Source: Pseudomonadota bacterium (GTDB lineage: Bacteria; Pseudomonadota; Gammaproteobacteria; Xanthomonadales; Xanthomonadaceae). From it: a stretch of 48,801 bases of DNA. Shown here piece after piece: positions 18,032 through 26,931 of this stretch (its first letter is position 1; the number at the start of each line of letters is the position of its first letter). A program made the position numbers and the translations under genes. The DNA lies in the NCBI GenBank assembly GCA_023388355.1, contig JAEWGI010000058.1:1-48801 (forward strand), written 5' to 3'. Below the pieces are notes generated by a model that saw only the letters and a list, made by a program, of their open reading frames with translations, was not told where the DNA came from and did no database searches.

Positions 18032-18661
18032 ATGAAGACACGGCTTGGGCTGGCGCTGGCGCTGTGCGCGCTGATGGCGAGCGCTTCGGCGCAGAACGCG
18101 GAAAAGCGACTGTACTGCTGGGACGAGGGCGGCCGTCGGGTCTGTGGCGACGCCCTGCCCGCCGACGCGGTGGATGCGGCCCGCACCGAACTGAGCGTGC
18201 GCAGCGGGCGTCCGCTGGCGCGGCTGCCCGAGCAGCTCACGCCCGAGGAGCGCGCCGCGGCCGAGGCGGCGGCGCGTCGGGCCGAGGTCGCCGCCAACGC
18301 CGAGGCCGCGCGCCTGCGCCGCGAGCGGGCGATGGCCGAGTCGTACGCGACCGAGGAGGAACTGCGCAAGGCCTTCGACGACCGCATCGTGCTGGTCGAC
18401 GAGGGCCTGAAGACCTCGCGCATGGGCGTCGACAACCTGCGCCAGAGCCTGGTGTCGCTGCTGCGCCAGGCCAACGACCTGGAGCTGAAGGGCCAGCCGG
18501 TGCGCAAGGGCCTGGTCGACGGCATCCAGTCCCAGCACCACGACCTGCTGCGCCAGCAGGCGATCATGCGCCAGCAGCTGGAAGAGCGCGCCTCGCTCGA
18601 CGCCGAACTCGAACACGCGGTGGAACGCTACCACGCGCTCAAGGGCCCGAGCCGGCGCTGA
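18032..18661 (+). CDS. Secreted coiled-coil protein, DUF4124-like N-terminus
   Basis: The protein has 209 residues. The signal peptide MKTRLGLALALCALMASASA is followed by KRLYCWDEGGRRVCGDALPA, a two-cysteine block like that of DUF4124 periplasmic proteins. The remainder is a long charged helix (Ala, Glu, Arg and Leu rich), probably a coiled coil. The ATG at 18032 has a GGGGGGCGG ribosome site. It follows pyrE closely on the same strand, an arrangement that may be only positional. No enzymatic motif is seen. Confidence 0.82.
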   Translation: MKTRLGLALALCALMASASAQNAEKRLYCWDEGGRRVCGDALPADAVDAARTELSVRSGRPLARLPEQLTPEERAAAEAAARRAEVAANAEAARLRRERAMAESYATEEELRKAFDDRIVLVDEGLKTSRMGVDNLRQSLVSLLRQANDLELKGQPVRKGLVDGIQSQHHDLLRQQAIMRQQLEERASLDAELEHAVERYHALKGPSRR

Positions 18662-18718
18662 AGCGGTCGCGGCCGGCGCGCCGGCCTTCCCCCGTGAAGG
18701 GCGCAATGCCCCGCAAGC

Positions 18719-19083
18719 GCCGGAAAACGGTTCTTCTCCCATTTCGCGGGGACGTTCATTCGTGACAACGGGGGGGCTGCTTCCTCCCCCGCTGCGGGGG
18801 TGAGGATGGTCCGTTTGCGCGGCACCGCCGCGCGGACCCTCCGAACGCCCGCCGCGCTGCGCCGGGCCGGACGGGTTGGGGTGGGGGCAAACCGGTCGCC
18901 GCTTCACGCGCGCCTGCGGCGCGCGCCCCCATCCCGGCCTTCCCCCGCACGCGGGGGAAGGAGTCGTGTCGGCACACCTTCCCGCCGCCCTGTGCCAACC
19001 GTCCCCCGCGCGCGGGGGACGGAGCGGATCCCCCGCTGTCACGAACCGTCATCGCGCGAACGGGAGAAGAACCCGGAAAAAGC
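18719..19083 (+). repeat. Composite MITE-like element, copy 1
   Basis: This 429-base gap (18662-19090) contains no gene. Imperfect inverted ends begin GGTTCTTCTCCC (18729-18740) and end GGGAGAAGAACC (19062-19073), with similarity running on for about 40 bases. Each end is bounded by CCGGAAAA in the same direction (18720-18727, 19073-19080). The interior holds palindromic C/G-tract modules (such as CCTTCCCCCGCACGCGGGGG) and a segment with arms GGTCCG/CGGACC shared with 30667-30735. Copy 2 is at 26932-27392 in opposite orientation. Confidence 0.75.
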
Positions 19084-19090
19084 AGTTGCG

Positions 19091-20341
19091 TCAGCCCGCG
19101 TCGGCCGCGCCCAGCCACGCAATCGCCCCGTCCGCCGCCACCAGCCCGCTGGCAAAGCAGGCCGTGAGCAGGTAGCCGCCGGTCGGCGCCTCCCAGTCGA
19201 GCATTTCCCCGGCGGCGAAGACGCCCGGGCGGGTATGCAGCATCAGCCCCGCATCCAGCGCCTGCAGCCGCACTCCGCCGGCGCTGCTGATCGCCTCGGC
19301 CACCGGGCGCGGGCGCAGCAGCCGCAGCGGCAGGCGCTTGAGCGCGGCGGCGACGCGCGCCGGGTCCTGCAGCGCCCCGGGTGCCAGCGCCTCGCGCAGC
19401 AGGCCCGCCTTCACGCCTTCCACGCCGGCCGCGCGGCGCAGGTGTTCGGACAGGCTGCGTCCGCCACGCGGTCGCGCCAGCGCCCGCGCCAGCGCGTCGA
19501 AGTCGCGTCCAGGCGCCAGGTCCAGGGCGACGTCGGCCTGCCCCTCGCGTTCGATCCGTTCGCGCAACGTTGCCGAAACGGCGTAGATCAGGCTGCCTTC
19601 CAGCCCGTATCCGGTAACCACGCACTCGCCCTGCAGGGACTGCGCGGCGCCCCCTGCATCATGCCAGTGCAGCACCACCGGCTTGAGCGGCGCGCCGGCA
19701 TGGCGCCGGGCGAAGTGTCCGGACCAGTCCAGCTCGAAGCCGCAGTTCGCCGGCCGCAGCGCCGCCAGCTCCACCCCGCGCGCCGCCAGCACCGGCACCC
19801 AGGCGCCGTCGCTGCCCAGCTGCGGCCAGCTGGCGCCGCCCAGCGCCAGGATGGTGGCGTCGGCCCGTGCCTGGACCGGCCCCTGCGGGGTCTCGAACGC
19901 CATCGCGCCGTCGTCGCTCCAGCCGCGCCAGCGGTGCTGGACGTGGAACGCGACGCCCTGCGCCCGCAGCCGCCGCACCCAGCCGCGCAGCAGCGGCGCG
20001 GCCTTGCGGTCGAGCGGGAACACCCGTCCGGAACTTCCGACGTAGGTCTCCACGCCCAGCCCGCGCGCCCACTCGCGCAGCGCCTCGGCGTCGAACCGCT
20101 GCAGCCAGCGACCGACTTCGTTGGCGCGTTCGCGGTAGCGCGAGGCGAACAGCGCGCGCGGATCGGAGTGGGTGAGGTTGAGCCCGCCCTTGCCCGCGAT
20201 CAGGAACTTGCGTCCGACCGAGCCCATGGCCTCGTACAGATCCACCGCCAGCCCCGCCGCGCGCAGGCGCTCGGCGGCGATCAGCCCGGCGGGCCCGCCG
20301 CCGACAACCGCAACGCGACGTGGAGGGTCGGAGCCATGCAT
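19091..20341 (-). CDS. HI0933/YhiN-like NAD(P)/FAD-dependent flavoprotein
   Basis: The protein has 416 residues. An N-terminal dinucleotide fold VAVVGGGPAGLIAAERLRAA is followed by the family motif GRKFLIAGKGGLNLTHS. Later come LALGGASWPQLGSDGAWV, VVTGYGLEGSLIYAVS and the C-terminal FAD-contacting block GVFAAGEMLDWEAPTGGYLL. This is the uncharacterised YhiN/HI0933-type branch (TIGR03862-like), whose reaction is unknown. The ATG at 20341 is the first codon consistent with the family start. It is divergent from the Gfo/Idh gene. Confidence 0.9.
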   Translation of the reverse strand: MHGSDPPRRVAVVGGGPAGLIAAERLRAAGLAVDLYEAMGSVGRKFLIAGKGGLNLTHSDPRALFASRYRERANEVGRWLQRFDAEALREWARGLGVETYVGSSGRVFPLDRKAAPLLRGWVRRLRAQGVAFHVQHRWRGWSDDGAMAFETPQGPVQARADATILALGGASWPQLGSDGAWVPVLAARGVELAALRPANCGFELDWSGHFARRHAGAPLKPVVLHWHDAGGAAQSLQGECVVTGYGLEGSLIYAVSATLRERIEREGQADVALDLAPGRDFDALARALARPRGGRSLSEHLRRAAGVEGVKAGLLREALAPGALQDPARVAAALKRLPLRLLRPRPVAEAISSAGGVRLQALDAGLMLHTRPGVFAAGEMLDWEAPTGGYLLTACFASGLVAADGAIAWLGAADAG

Positions 20342-20417
20342 GGGGGCATTATCGCCGCCGGCGCGCGACCCGGGCGGACGCTACCATGCGTCGACACCCA
20401 CACGGCGGAGGAAGCGG

Positions 20418-21539
20418 ATGAGCGGGAACCGGAACCAGGGCTGGACGCGTCGGCAGGCGCTGCAATCGATGGCGCTTGCGGGCGCGGCCGCGGCGTGGGC
20501 CCCGCGCAGCCTTGCCCAGGACCGACGCCTCGGCGTGGCGCTGGTGGGCCTCGGCCACTACAGCCGCGACCTGCTGGCGCCGGCGCTGCAGCTCACCGGG
20601 CGCTGCCGCCTGGCCGGTCTGGTCACCGGTTCGCCGGACAAGCTGCCCGAATGGCAGGGCAAGTACGGCGTGCCCGACCGCAACGTCTATTCCTACGACG
20701 ACTTCCACCGCATCGCCGACAACCCCGACATCGACGTGGTCTACGTCGTCACGCCCAATCACCGCCACCGCGAGCTGGCCGAAGTGGCGGCCAACGCCGG
20801 CAAGCACGTCTGGTGCGAAAAGCCGATGGCGATGGACGCGGCCGAGGGCGAGGCCATGATCAAGGCCTGCCGCGACAACCGGGTGCAGCTGGCCGTCGGC
20901 TACCGCATGCAGCACGAGCCCAACACCCGCCGGTTCATGGCGATGGCCGACGAGCGCCCGTTCGGGCGCATCGTCAAGCTGCGCGCCGATGCCGGCTGGT
21001 TCGGCTGGCGCGACGGCGCGGACGACGCCTGGCGGCTGGACGCGGCGCGCGGCGGCGGCGCGATGTACGACATGGGCGTGTACTGCATCAACGCGGCGCG
21101 CTACTCCACCGGCATGGAGCCGCTTGCGGTCCAGGCCTGGGACGAGACCGCGCGCCGCGAGCTGTTCAAGGGCGTGGACGAGACCATGCGCTTCCGGCTC
21201 GAGTTCCCCGAGGACATCGTCGCCGAGTGCGTGACCAGCTTCGGCCGCAACCTCAACACCCTGCAGATCGACTGCGAGCGCGGCTGGTACGCGATGAGTC
21301 CGTTCCAGGGCTACGAAGGCAACCGCGGACGCGCCAGCGACGGCACCGTGTTCGAACCGCAGCTGGGCGCGCGCCCGCGCATGCAGGCCGAACAGATGGA
21401 CCAGGACGCGCTGGCGATCCTGGAGAACCGGGCGCCGCGGGTGCCGGGCGGGGAAGGGCTGGCCGACCTGCGGGTGGTGGACGCGGCGTTCGCTTCGGCC
21501 AAGACCGATGGTGCACGGGTGGAGATCGCTCGCGGCTGA
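20418..21539 (+). CDS. Exported Gfo/Idh/MocA-family oxidoreductase
   Basis: The protein has 373 residues. The N-terminus TRRQALQSMALAGAAAAWAP looks like a twin-arginine signal, so the enzyme is probably folded with its nicotinamide cofactor before export, as with glucose-fructose oxidoreductase. The Rossmann motif is VALVGLGHYSRD; the second signature is VVTPNHRHRELAEVAANAGK leading into HVWCEKPMAM (Glu-Lys-Pro). The C-terminal sheet domain contains GGAMYDMGVYCINAAR. A good GGCGGAGGAAGCGG site precedes the ATG. A sugar or sugar derivative is the likely substrate but cannot be specified. Confidence 0.9.
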   Translation: MSGNRNQGWTRRQALQSMALAGAAAAWAPRSLAQDRRLGVALVGLGHYSRDLLAPALQLTGRCRLAGLVTGSPDKLPEWQGKYGVPDRNVYSYDDFHRIADNPDIDVVYVVTPNHRHRELAEVAANAGKHVWCEKPMAMDAAEGEAMIKACRDNRVQLAVGYRMQHEPNTRRFMAMADERPFGRIVKLRADAGWFGWRDGADDAWRLDAARGGGAMYDMGVYCINAARYSTGMEPLAVQAWDETARRELFKGVDETMRFRLEFPEDIVAECVTSFGRNLNTLQIDCERGWYAMSPFQGYEGNRGRASDGTVFEPQLGARPRMQAEQMDQDALAILENRAPRVPGGEGLADLRVVDAAFASAKTDGARVEIARG

Positions 21540-21788
21540 CGGGCCGGTCCGGGATCGTTCGTTCCGGGACGCCATCGATGCATGTGCCCGGCCGCGAACG
21601 TCCGGGCTCGACCCTGACGGGTGAGGCGCGCCGCGATCGTCCGCTGCGGCGTCGGTGGGGCCGCATCCTGGCCGGGCAGCCCTTTCCGCGAACGTCCCCC
21701 CGCACCGTCACCGCGGCACCAGCCGCGTCCCGCCACGCCTGCCGCTTCGCGCCGTCGACCTCGGGCGGCCGGCGATCGGCCGTCCCGA

Positions 21789-24125
21789 CTAGAACGGCAG
21801 CTTGAGCTCCGGATCGACCAGCGCGATCTGCGCGCGGAAGTCGCCGAGGATGCGCTGCAGCACCTCCTCGCTGTCGGCGTCGAAGCGCAGCACCAGCACC
21901 GGGGTGGTGTTGGACGCCCGGACCAGGCCCCAGCCGTCGTTCCAGTCCACGCGCAGGCCGTCGATGGTCGACAGGCGCGCGCCCTCGAACCTCGCCTGCT
22001 GCTGGAAGCGCTCGACGAAGCCGTGCGGGTTGCCGTCGGCGATCTCGACCTTGATCTCGGGCGTGGACACGCCGCCCGGGAGCGCATTGAGCGCATCGCT
22101 CGGGTCGCCCGGATCCAGCGCCAGGATCTCCAGCAGCCGCGCGGCGGCGTAGATGCCGTCGTCGAAGCCGTACCAGCGTTCCTGGAAGAAGAAGTGGCCG
22201 CTCATCTCGCCGGCCAGCTCGGCCTCGGTCTCGCGCATCTTGGCCTTGATCAGCGAGTGCCCGGTCTTCCACATCAGCGGGCTGCCGCCGTGGCGCAGGA
22301 TGTGGCCGGGCAGGCGCCCGGTGCACTTCACGTCGTACACGATCACCGCGCCCGGGTTGCGGTCGAGCACGTCGGCCGCGAACAGCATCAGCAGGCGGTC
22401 GGGATAGATGTTCCCGCCGTCCTTCGTCACCACGCCCAGGCGATCGCCGTCGCCGTCGAAGGCGATGCCCAGGTCGGCCTCGAAGCGCTTGACCGTGCCG
22501 ATCAGGTCTTCGAGGTTGTGCGGCTCGCTCGGGTCGGGGTGGTGGTTGGGGAAGGTGCCGTCGATATCGCAGAACAGCGGGATCACCTCGGCGCCGATCG
22601 CCTCCAGCACGCGCGGGCCGATCTCGCCGGCCACGCCGTTGCCGGCGTCGACCACGACCTTGAGCGGGCGCGCGAGCTGGATGTCGCTGGCGATGCGGTC
22701 GACGTAGGCCTCGCCGATGTCGCGCTCGCTGGTTTCGCCCGGCTCGGGCGCGTCGTACAGGCGGCCGTCGGCGATGCGCGCGTACAGGTCGGTGATCGCG
22801 TCGCCCGAGAGCGTCTGTCCGCCGACCACGATCTTGAAACCGTTGTAGTCGGGCGGGTTGTGGCTGCCGGTGACCGAGATGCAGCAGCCGGTGCGCAGGT
22901 GGTAGGCGCCGAAATAGGTCACCGGCGTCGGCGCCAGGCCGATGTCGATCACGTTGCGCCCGGCCCGGCGCAGGCCGCGGATCAGGCCGGCGACCATGTC
23001 CGGGCCCGAGAGCCGGCCGTCGCGGCCGATGACGATCTCGGGCAGGTCCTGGTCGTTCATCAGCGAGCCGACCGAATGCCCGATCAGCTCGGCCACGCCG
23101 GCATCGAGGGACTGGCCGACGACGCCGCGGATGTCGTAGGCGCGGAAGATGCCGCGGTCGATGTCGACCGGCGGCGGCGTGGGCGCCTGTTCCTGCACCA
23201 CCGCCAGGGGGACCGGCGGCGGCACGGCGTCCTCGTCCGCCGGTTCGGCCAGGGCTTCGACCAGGGTGCGCTCGGGCGTGTCCTCGGCCGGGGCCTCGGC
23301 CTCGAACACGCGCGCCACCCGTGCCGGCACCCGCCACAGCAGGTAGGCCAGCAGCAGCAGCGCGATCACGGTCGCGAACAGCGGGATGCCCTGCAGTCCG
23401 AACGGCGAGCTGCCGGTGCGCGGCAGCGAGGCGGCCACGCGCAGGTCGGTGCCGCTCACCGGCACCGCCATGCGCTCGGCTGCTTCGGCCTGGCCGGCGT
23501 CGCCCTTCTCCATCAGGGTGAAGTCGCCCTGGCGCAGCGCCACGTAGGTGGCCGGGTCCACGTCCACCGTCGCCAGCGCCGCGGTTGCGCGCGAGATCGG
23601 CAGGCGTGCGAGTGCGACTCCGACCGTCGCGCCGTCCACGACCACCGGCGCGGCCACCGCCACGCGCGGCCCGCCCTCGGCGCGGATGATCGAAATCACC
23701 GGCTGGTCGTGCACCATCGCCGCTTCCATCGCCGCCAGAGGTCCGAAACCGCCGTCCGGAAGCGCGGCATACAGGCCGTCGAGCGTGGGCGGATGGATCT
23801 GCACCGCCTCGACGCCGGTCCAGCCGTCGACCACTGCCGCGGCAGCTGCGTCCGGGTCGCCCTCGCGCAGCGCGGCCTGCGCCGGTTCGCCGGCAAGGCC
23901 CTCCTGGAGCCGCGCGGCGTCGCCGCGAAGCGCGTTCGCCACCGCGCCGGCCACCGTGTCGCGCGCCAGGCTCACGCTGGTGCGGCGGGTGTCCTCCTGC
24001 AGCGCCTGCCAGCCGCTCCAGGCCAGCCATGCCGCCAGCACGGCCAGCGCCGCCGCCAGCAGCGGCAGCCACGGTCGCAGTTGCGCGAAGACGCGCGCCT
24101 TGGTCGGTTCGCTGTTGGTCGTCAT
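21789..24125 (-). CDS. algC: Phosphomannomutase/phosphoglucomutase with membrane-anchored N-terminal extension
   Basis: This enzyme interconverts hexose 1- and 6-phosphates for exopolysaccharide and LPS sugar synthesis (AlgC/XanA/ManB). It has 778 residues. The catalytic part starts near residue 320 (IFRAYDIRG) and holds the phosphoserine loop SVTGSHNPPDYNGFK, the metal loop DGDGDRLG, the sugar loop GEMSGHFFF and the terminal RASNTTPVLVLRFDAD. Ahead of it lie two hydrophobic segments (about 18-38 and 235-255) flanking a roughly 190-residue extracytoplasmic domain. Soluble AlgC forms are about 450-460 residues, so the extension is a major addition. It starts 20 bases after dut. Confidence 0.93.
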   Translation of the reverse strand: MTTNSEPTKARVFAQLRPWLPLLAAALAVLAAWLAWSGWQALQEDTRRTSVSLARDTVAGAVANALRGDAARLQEGLAGEPAQAALREGDPDAAAAAVVDGWTGVEAVQIHPPTLDGLYAALPDGGFGPLAAMEAAMVHDQPVISIIRAEGGPRVAVAAPVVVDGATVGVALARLPISRATAALATVDVDPATYVALRQGDFTLMEKGDAGQAEAAERMAVPVSGTDLRVAASLPRTGSSPFGLQGIPLFATVIALLLLAYLLWRVPARVARVFEAEAPAEDTPERTLVEALAEPADEDAVPPPVPLAVVQEQAPTPPPVDIDRGIFRAYDIRGVVGQSLDAGVAELIGHSVGSLMNDQDLPEIVIGRDGRLSGPDMVAGLIRGLRRAGRNVIDIGLAPTPVTYFGAYHLRTGCCISVTGSHNPPDYNGFKIVVGGQTLSGDAITDLYARIADGRLYDAPEPGETSERDIGEAYVDRIASDIQLARPLKVVVDAGNGVAGEIGPRVLEAIGAEVIPLFCDIDGTFPNHHPDPSEPHNLEDLIGTVKRFEADLGIAFDGDGDRLGVVTKDGGNIYPDRLLMLFAADVLDRNPGAVIVYDVKCTGRLPGHILRHGGSPLMWKTGHSLIKAKMRETEAELAGEMSGHFFFQERWYGFDDGIYAAARLLEILALDPGDPSDALNALPGGVSTPEIKVEIADGNPHGFVERFQQQARFEGARLSTIDGLRVDWNDGWGLVRASNTTPVLVLRFDADSEEVLQRILGDFRAQIALVDPELKLPF

Positions 24126-24145
24126 GCTCGTCCCGTTGGCCCCTG

Positions 24146-24619
24146 TCAGCGCACGCCGGTGTGGCCGAAGCCACCCGCGCCGCGCGCGCTGTCGTTGAAA
24201 GTATCCACAACCTGCAGCCGGGCGCGCACCACCGGCAGCAGCACCAGCTGCGCGATGCGGTCGCCCGGTTCGATGGTGAAGGCCTCGCGGCCGCGGTTCC
24301 ACACGCTGATCAGCAGTGGGCCCTGGTAGTCGGCGTCGATCAGCCCGGTGCCGTTGCCGAGCACGATGCCGTGTTTGTGGCCCAGCCCCGAGCGCGGCAG
24401 GATCACCGCGCACAGCCCCGGGTCGCCGATGTGGATCGCCATGCCCGACGGCACCAGGGCCGCGTCGCCCGGCGCCAGCGCCAGGGCCTCGTCGAGGGCC
24501 GCGCGCAGGTCGATCCCGGCGCTGCCGTCGGTGGCGTGCGCGGGCAGCGGCCACTCGTGCCCCAGCCGCGGGTCGAGCAGGCGCACCTGCAGGTCCAGCG
24601 CCGCGGTCGCCGACATCAT
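24146..24619 (-). CDS. dut: dUTP diphosphatase
   Basis: It hydrolyses dUTP to dUMP and keeps uracil out of DNA. The 157 residues show the five trimeric dUTPase motifs: [56 protein letters not shown] and the C-terminal [11 protein letters not shown] loop, where the usual RG(S/T)GGFG is ARGAGGFG. The start is at the first of two consecutive ATG codons (24619 and 24616); this ATG overlaps the coaB stop. The coaBC-dut order is conserved in proteobacteria, and algC follows. Confidence 0.96.
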   Translation of the reverse strand: MMSATAALDLQVRLLDPRLGHEWPLPAHATDGSAGIDLRAALDEALALAPGDAALVPSGMAIHIGDPGLCAVILPRSGLGHKHGIVLGNGTGLIDADYQGPLLISVWNRGREAFTIEPGDRIAQLVLLPVVRARLQVVDTFNDSARGAGGFGHTGVR

Positions 24620-25275
24620 GCCGGCAGCCGCCGTGCGACCAGGTCGACCAGGCGCGCCGCGACCTCGCACTTGGGCGCGGGACCGAGCCGGCACTCGCCG
24701 CCGTCCCAGTACACCAGCAGGGTGTTGTCGTCGCGCTCGAAGCCGCCTTCGGCCGCGCCCACCAGGTTGGCGGCGATCAGGTCCAGGCGCTTGGACGCCA
24801 GCTTGCCGCGCGCGTAGCGCTCCACCTCGTGGGTCTCGGCCGCGAACCCGACCACCAGCGCCGGACGCATGACGTGCGTGGCCACGTCCGCCAGCACGTC
24901 GGGGCTGCGCACCAGTTCCAGCACCAGGGTGTCGCTGCCGGCGGTCTTCTTGATCTTGTGCTCGGATACCTGGCGCGGGGTGAAGTCGGCCACCGCGGCG
25001 GCGCCGACATACACGTCGGCTGGCAGCGCGCCGAGCACGGCGGCGTGCATCTGTGTCGCCGAGCGCACGTCCATGCGCTGCACGCCCGCGGGCGTGTCCA
25101 GATGCACCGGCCCGGCCACCAGCACCACTTCGGCGCCGGCCTCGTGGGCGGCCCGGGCCACCGCGAAGCCCATCTTGCCGCTGCTGCGGTTGCCCAGGAA
25201 GCGTACCGGGTCGATGTCCTCGAAGGTCGGGCCGGCGCTCACCAGCACGCGTTTTCCCGCCAGCGCGCCGCTCAC
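24616..25275 (-). CDS. coaB: Phosphopantothenate--cysteine ligase (CoaB), separate from CoaC
   Basis: CoaB joins cysteine to 4'-phosphopantothenate in CoA synthesis. The protein has 219 residues. Motifs are [35 protein letters not shown] (the Asn of this motif binds substrate), AAAVADFTP and [20 protein letters not shown]. The likely start is the GTG at 25275, which shares GTGA with the coaC stop. In E. coli and most bacteria CoaC and CoaB are one polypeptide; here the junction falls in the interdomain linker. It may be a genuine gene split, or a one-base frameshift (biological or from sequencing). The overlap type matches other coupled junctions in this window. Confidence 0.85.
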   Translation of the reverse strand: MSGALAGKRVLVSAGPTFEDIDPVRFLGNRSSGKMGFAVARAAHEAGAEVVLVAGPVHLDTPAGVQRMDVRSATQMHAAVLGALPADVYVGAAAVADFTPRQVSEHKIKKTAGSDTLVLELVRSPDVLADVATHVMRPALVVGFAAETHEVERYARGKLASKRLDLIAANLVGAAEGGFERDDNTLLVYWDGGECRLGPAPKCEVAARLVDLVARRLPA

Positions 25276-25823
25276 GCGGCCTCCAGCGCGGCCACGATCG
25301 CCGCCGGTTCGCTGAGCCGGCCAGGCCCTGATTCGCCCTCGGCCAGCGGGCCGTCCTCGGGCCCGATCACCTGCGCGCCGCGCTCGCGCAGCACCGCGAT
25401 GTTCGCCTGCGTGGCCGGGTGCATCCACATGCGGTGGTTCATCGCCGGACACAGGACGAGCGGCGCGGCGGTGGCCAGGCACAGGGTGCTGACCAGGTCG
25501 TCGGCCAGCCCGTGCGCGAGTCTGGCGATGGTGTTGGCGGTGGCCGGCGCGACCAGCACCCGGTCGGCCCAGCGCGCCAGTTCCAGATGGCCCATGGCGG
25601 CTTCGGCCGCCGCGTCCCACAGCGACGTGCGCACCGGACGCCCGGACAGCGCCTGGAAGGTCTGCGCGCCGACGAAGCGCTGCGCGCTGTCGGTCATCGC
25701 CACCTGCACCTGCGCGCCGGCGTCGCCGAGCCGGCGCACCAGCTCGGCCGCCTTGTATGCGGCGATGCCGCCGCACACGCACAGCAGCAGGCGTTGTCCT
25801 TGCAGGCCGCTGGCAGCTGCCAT
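25272..25823 (-). CDS. coaC: Phosphopantothenoylcysteine decarboxylase (CoaC), separate from CoaB
   Basis: It is an FMN-dependent decarboxylase giving 4'-phosphopantetheine. The protein has 183 residues, equal to the CoaC half of a normal CoaBC. Visible are the flavin-binding start [17 protein letters not shown], the catalytic His in [31 protein letters not shown] and the PAMN motif [10 protein letters not shown]. The protein ends IVAALEAA just where the linker to CoaB would be. The summed length with CoaB (402) equals that of a fused CoaBC, so no domain is missing. It begins the coaC-coaB-dut-algC run, divergent from radC. Confidence 0.88.
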   Translation of the reverse strand: MAAASGLQGQRLLLCVCGGIAAYKAAELVRRLGDAGAQVQVAMTDSAQRFVGAQTFQALSGRPVRTSLWDAAAEAAMGHLELARWADRVLVAPATANTIARLAHGLADDLVSTLCLATAAPLVLCPAMNHRMWMHPATQANIAVLRERGAQVIGPEDGPLAEGESGPGRLSEPAAIVAALEAA

Positions 25824-26019
25824 CGTCAGGAAAGTCCTACCCCGGATCCGGGCGACAGCTTACCCGATGGCGGGTCGTCGCCCTGCTGCGCCGGCCGCGG
25901 CGATGCGGTGCAATCGTTCCACGCTGGCGGTCCGGCCGGCCGCGCGTCGACGTGGGTATCCCCTGTCCACCGGAGCGCTGCGACCGGCCGCCAGCGCCTC
26001 AGGGACGAGGACATCCACC

Positions 26020-26694
26020 ATGCACATCCGCGACTGGCCGAGCGAAGAGCGTCCGCGCGAAAAACTCCTGGCCCGCGGCGCCGGCGCGCTGTCGGACGCC
26101 GAACTGCTGGCGATCTTCCTGGGCTCGGGCCTGCGCGGCCTGGACGCGGTCGCCACCGCCCGCCAGCTGATCGAACGCCATGGCCCGCTGCGGCGCCTGC
26201 TGGAGCTGGAGCCGGCCGCGATGGCGCGCCTGCCCGGGCTCGGCCCGGCCCGCGCCAGCCGGCTGGCGGCGGCGCTGGAACTGGGCAACCGCTGGCTGGC
26301 CGCCGGCCTGGAGCGCGGCGAGGCGCTCACCGATCCCGGCTCGGCCGGCCGCTACTTCGCCCAGCGCCTGCGCGCGCAGGCGATCGAGGTGTTCGCCGCG
26401 CTGTTCCTCGACACCCGCCACCGCGCGCTGGCGTTCGAGGAGCTGTTCCGCGGCACCATCGACGGCGCCGAGGTGCATCCGCGCGAAGTGGTGCGGCGCG
26501 CGCTGGCGCACAACGCCGCGGCGGTGATCGTCGGCCACAACCATCCCAGCGGCAATCCCGAACCCAGCGCCGCCGACCGCGCCGTGACCGCCCAGCTCAA
26601 GCAGTCGCTGGCGCTGGTGGACGTGCGCCTGCTCGACCACTTCGTGATCGGCGACGGCGCGCCGGTGTCGCTGGCGGCGCGCGGGTGGGTGTGA
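26020..26694 (+). CDS. radC: RadC family (JAB/MPN-domain) protein
   Basis: The protein has 224 residues and full family length. The helical N-terminal part has [20 protein letters not shown] and a helix-hairpin-helix-like [15 protein letters not shown] region. The C-terminal JAB1/MPN-like domain carries [15 protein letters not shown] with His173, His175 and Asp186 as metal ligands. RadC was named for a repair phenotype later traced to another gene; its biochemical role is unsettled. The ATG at 26020 follows GGGACGAGGACATCC. It is divergent from coaC, the usual neighbour arrangement. Confidence 0.93.
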   Translation: MHIRDWPSEERPREKLLARGAGALSDAELLAIFLGSGLRGLDAVATARQLIERHGPLRRLLELEPAAMARLPGLGPARASRLAAALELGNRWLAAGLERGEALTDPGSAGRYFAQRLRAQAIEVFAALFLDTRHRALAFEELFRGTIDGAEVHPREVVRRALAHNAAAVIVGHNHPSGNPEPSAADRAVTAQLKQSLALVDVRLLDHFVIGDGAPVSLAARGWV

Positions 26695-26754
26695 TGGCAA
26701 TGGGCGTACACCGGCCATGCCGCCCGATCGGGAGTGCAGGCACGTCGCGGCGTG

Positions 26755-26931
26755 GGCGGATCGTCGCCGATCCGGACATCCTGGCTGGAAAGCCCGCCAT
26801 CCGCGGAACACGCATTCCAGTCGAGCTCATCCTCGACGGCTTGCCGCGGGCCGGACCACCGAATCGCTGCTCGAGGCGTATCCCCATCCCGAAGCGGAAG
26901 ATGTCCGCATCCTGATCAGGGCCAGCGAGGG
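26755..26931 (+). pseudogene. Broken DUF433 (antitoxin-like) gene fragment
   Basis: One reading phase gives [20 protein letters not shown] then PVELILDGL, the DUF433 N-terminal half. About 26850 the phase must shift by one base to continue [20 protein letters not shown] then [11 protein letters not shown], the DUF433 second half. No start codon fits, and the expected last residues are lost where the composite repeat begins at 26932. DUF433 proteins often act as antitoxins beside a PIN-like DUF5615 toxin; no toxin is visible. It is a decayed gene with one frameshift and a truncated end. Confidence 0.7.
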
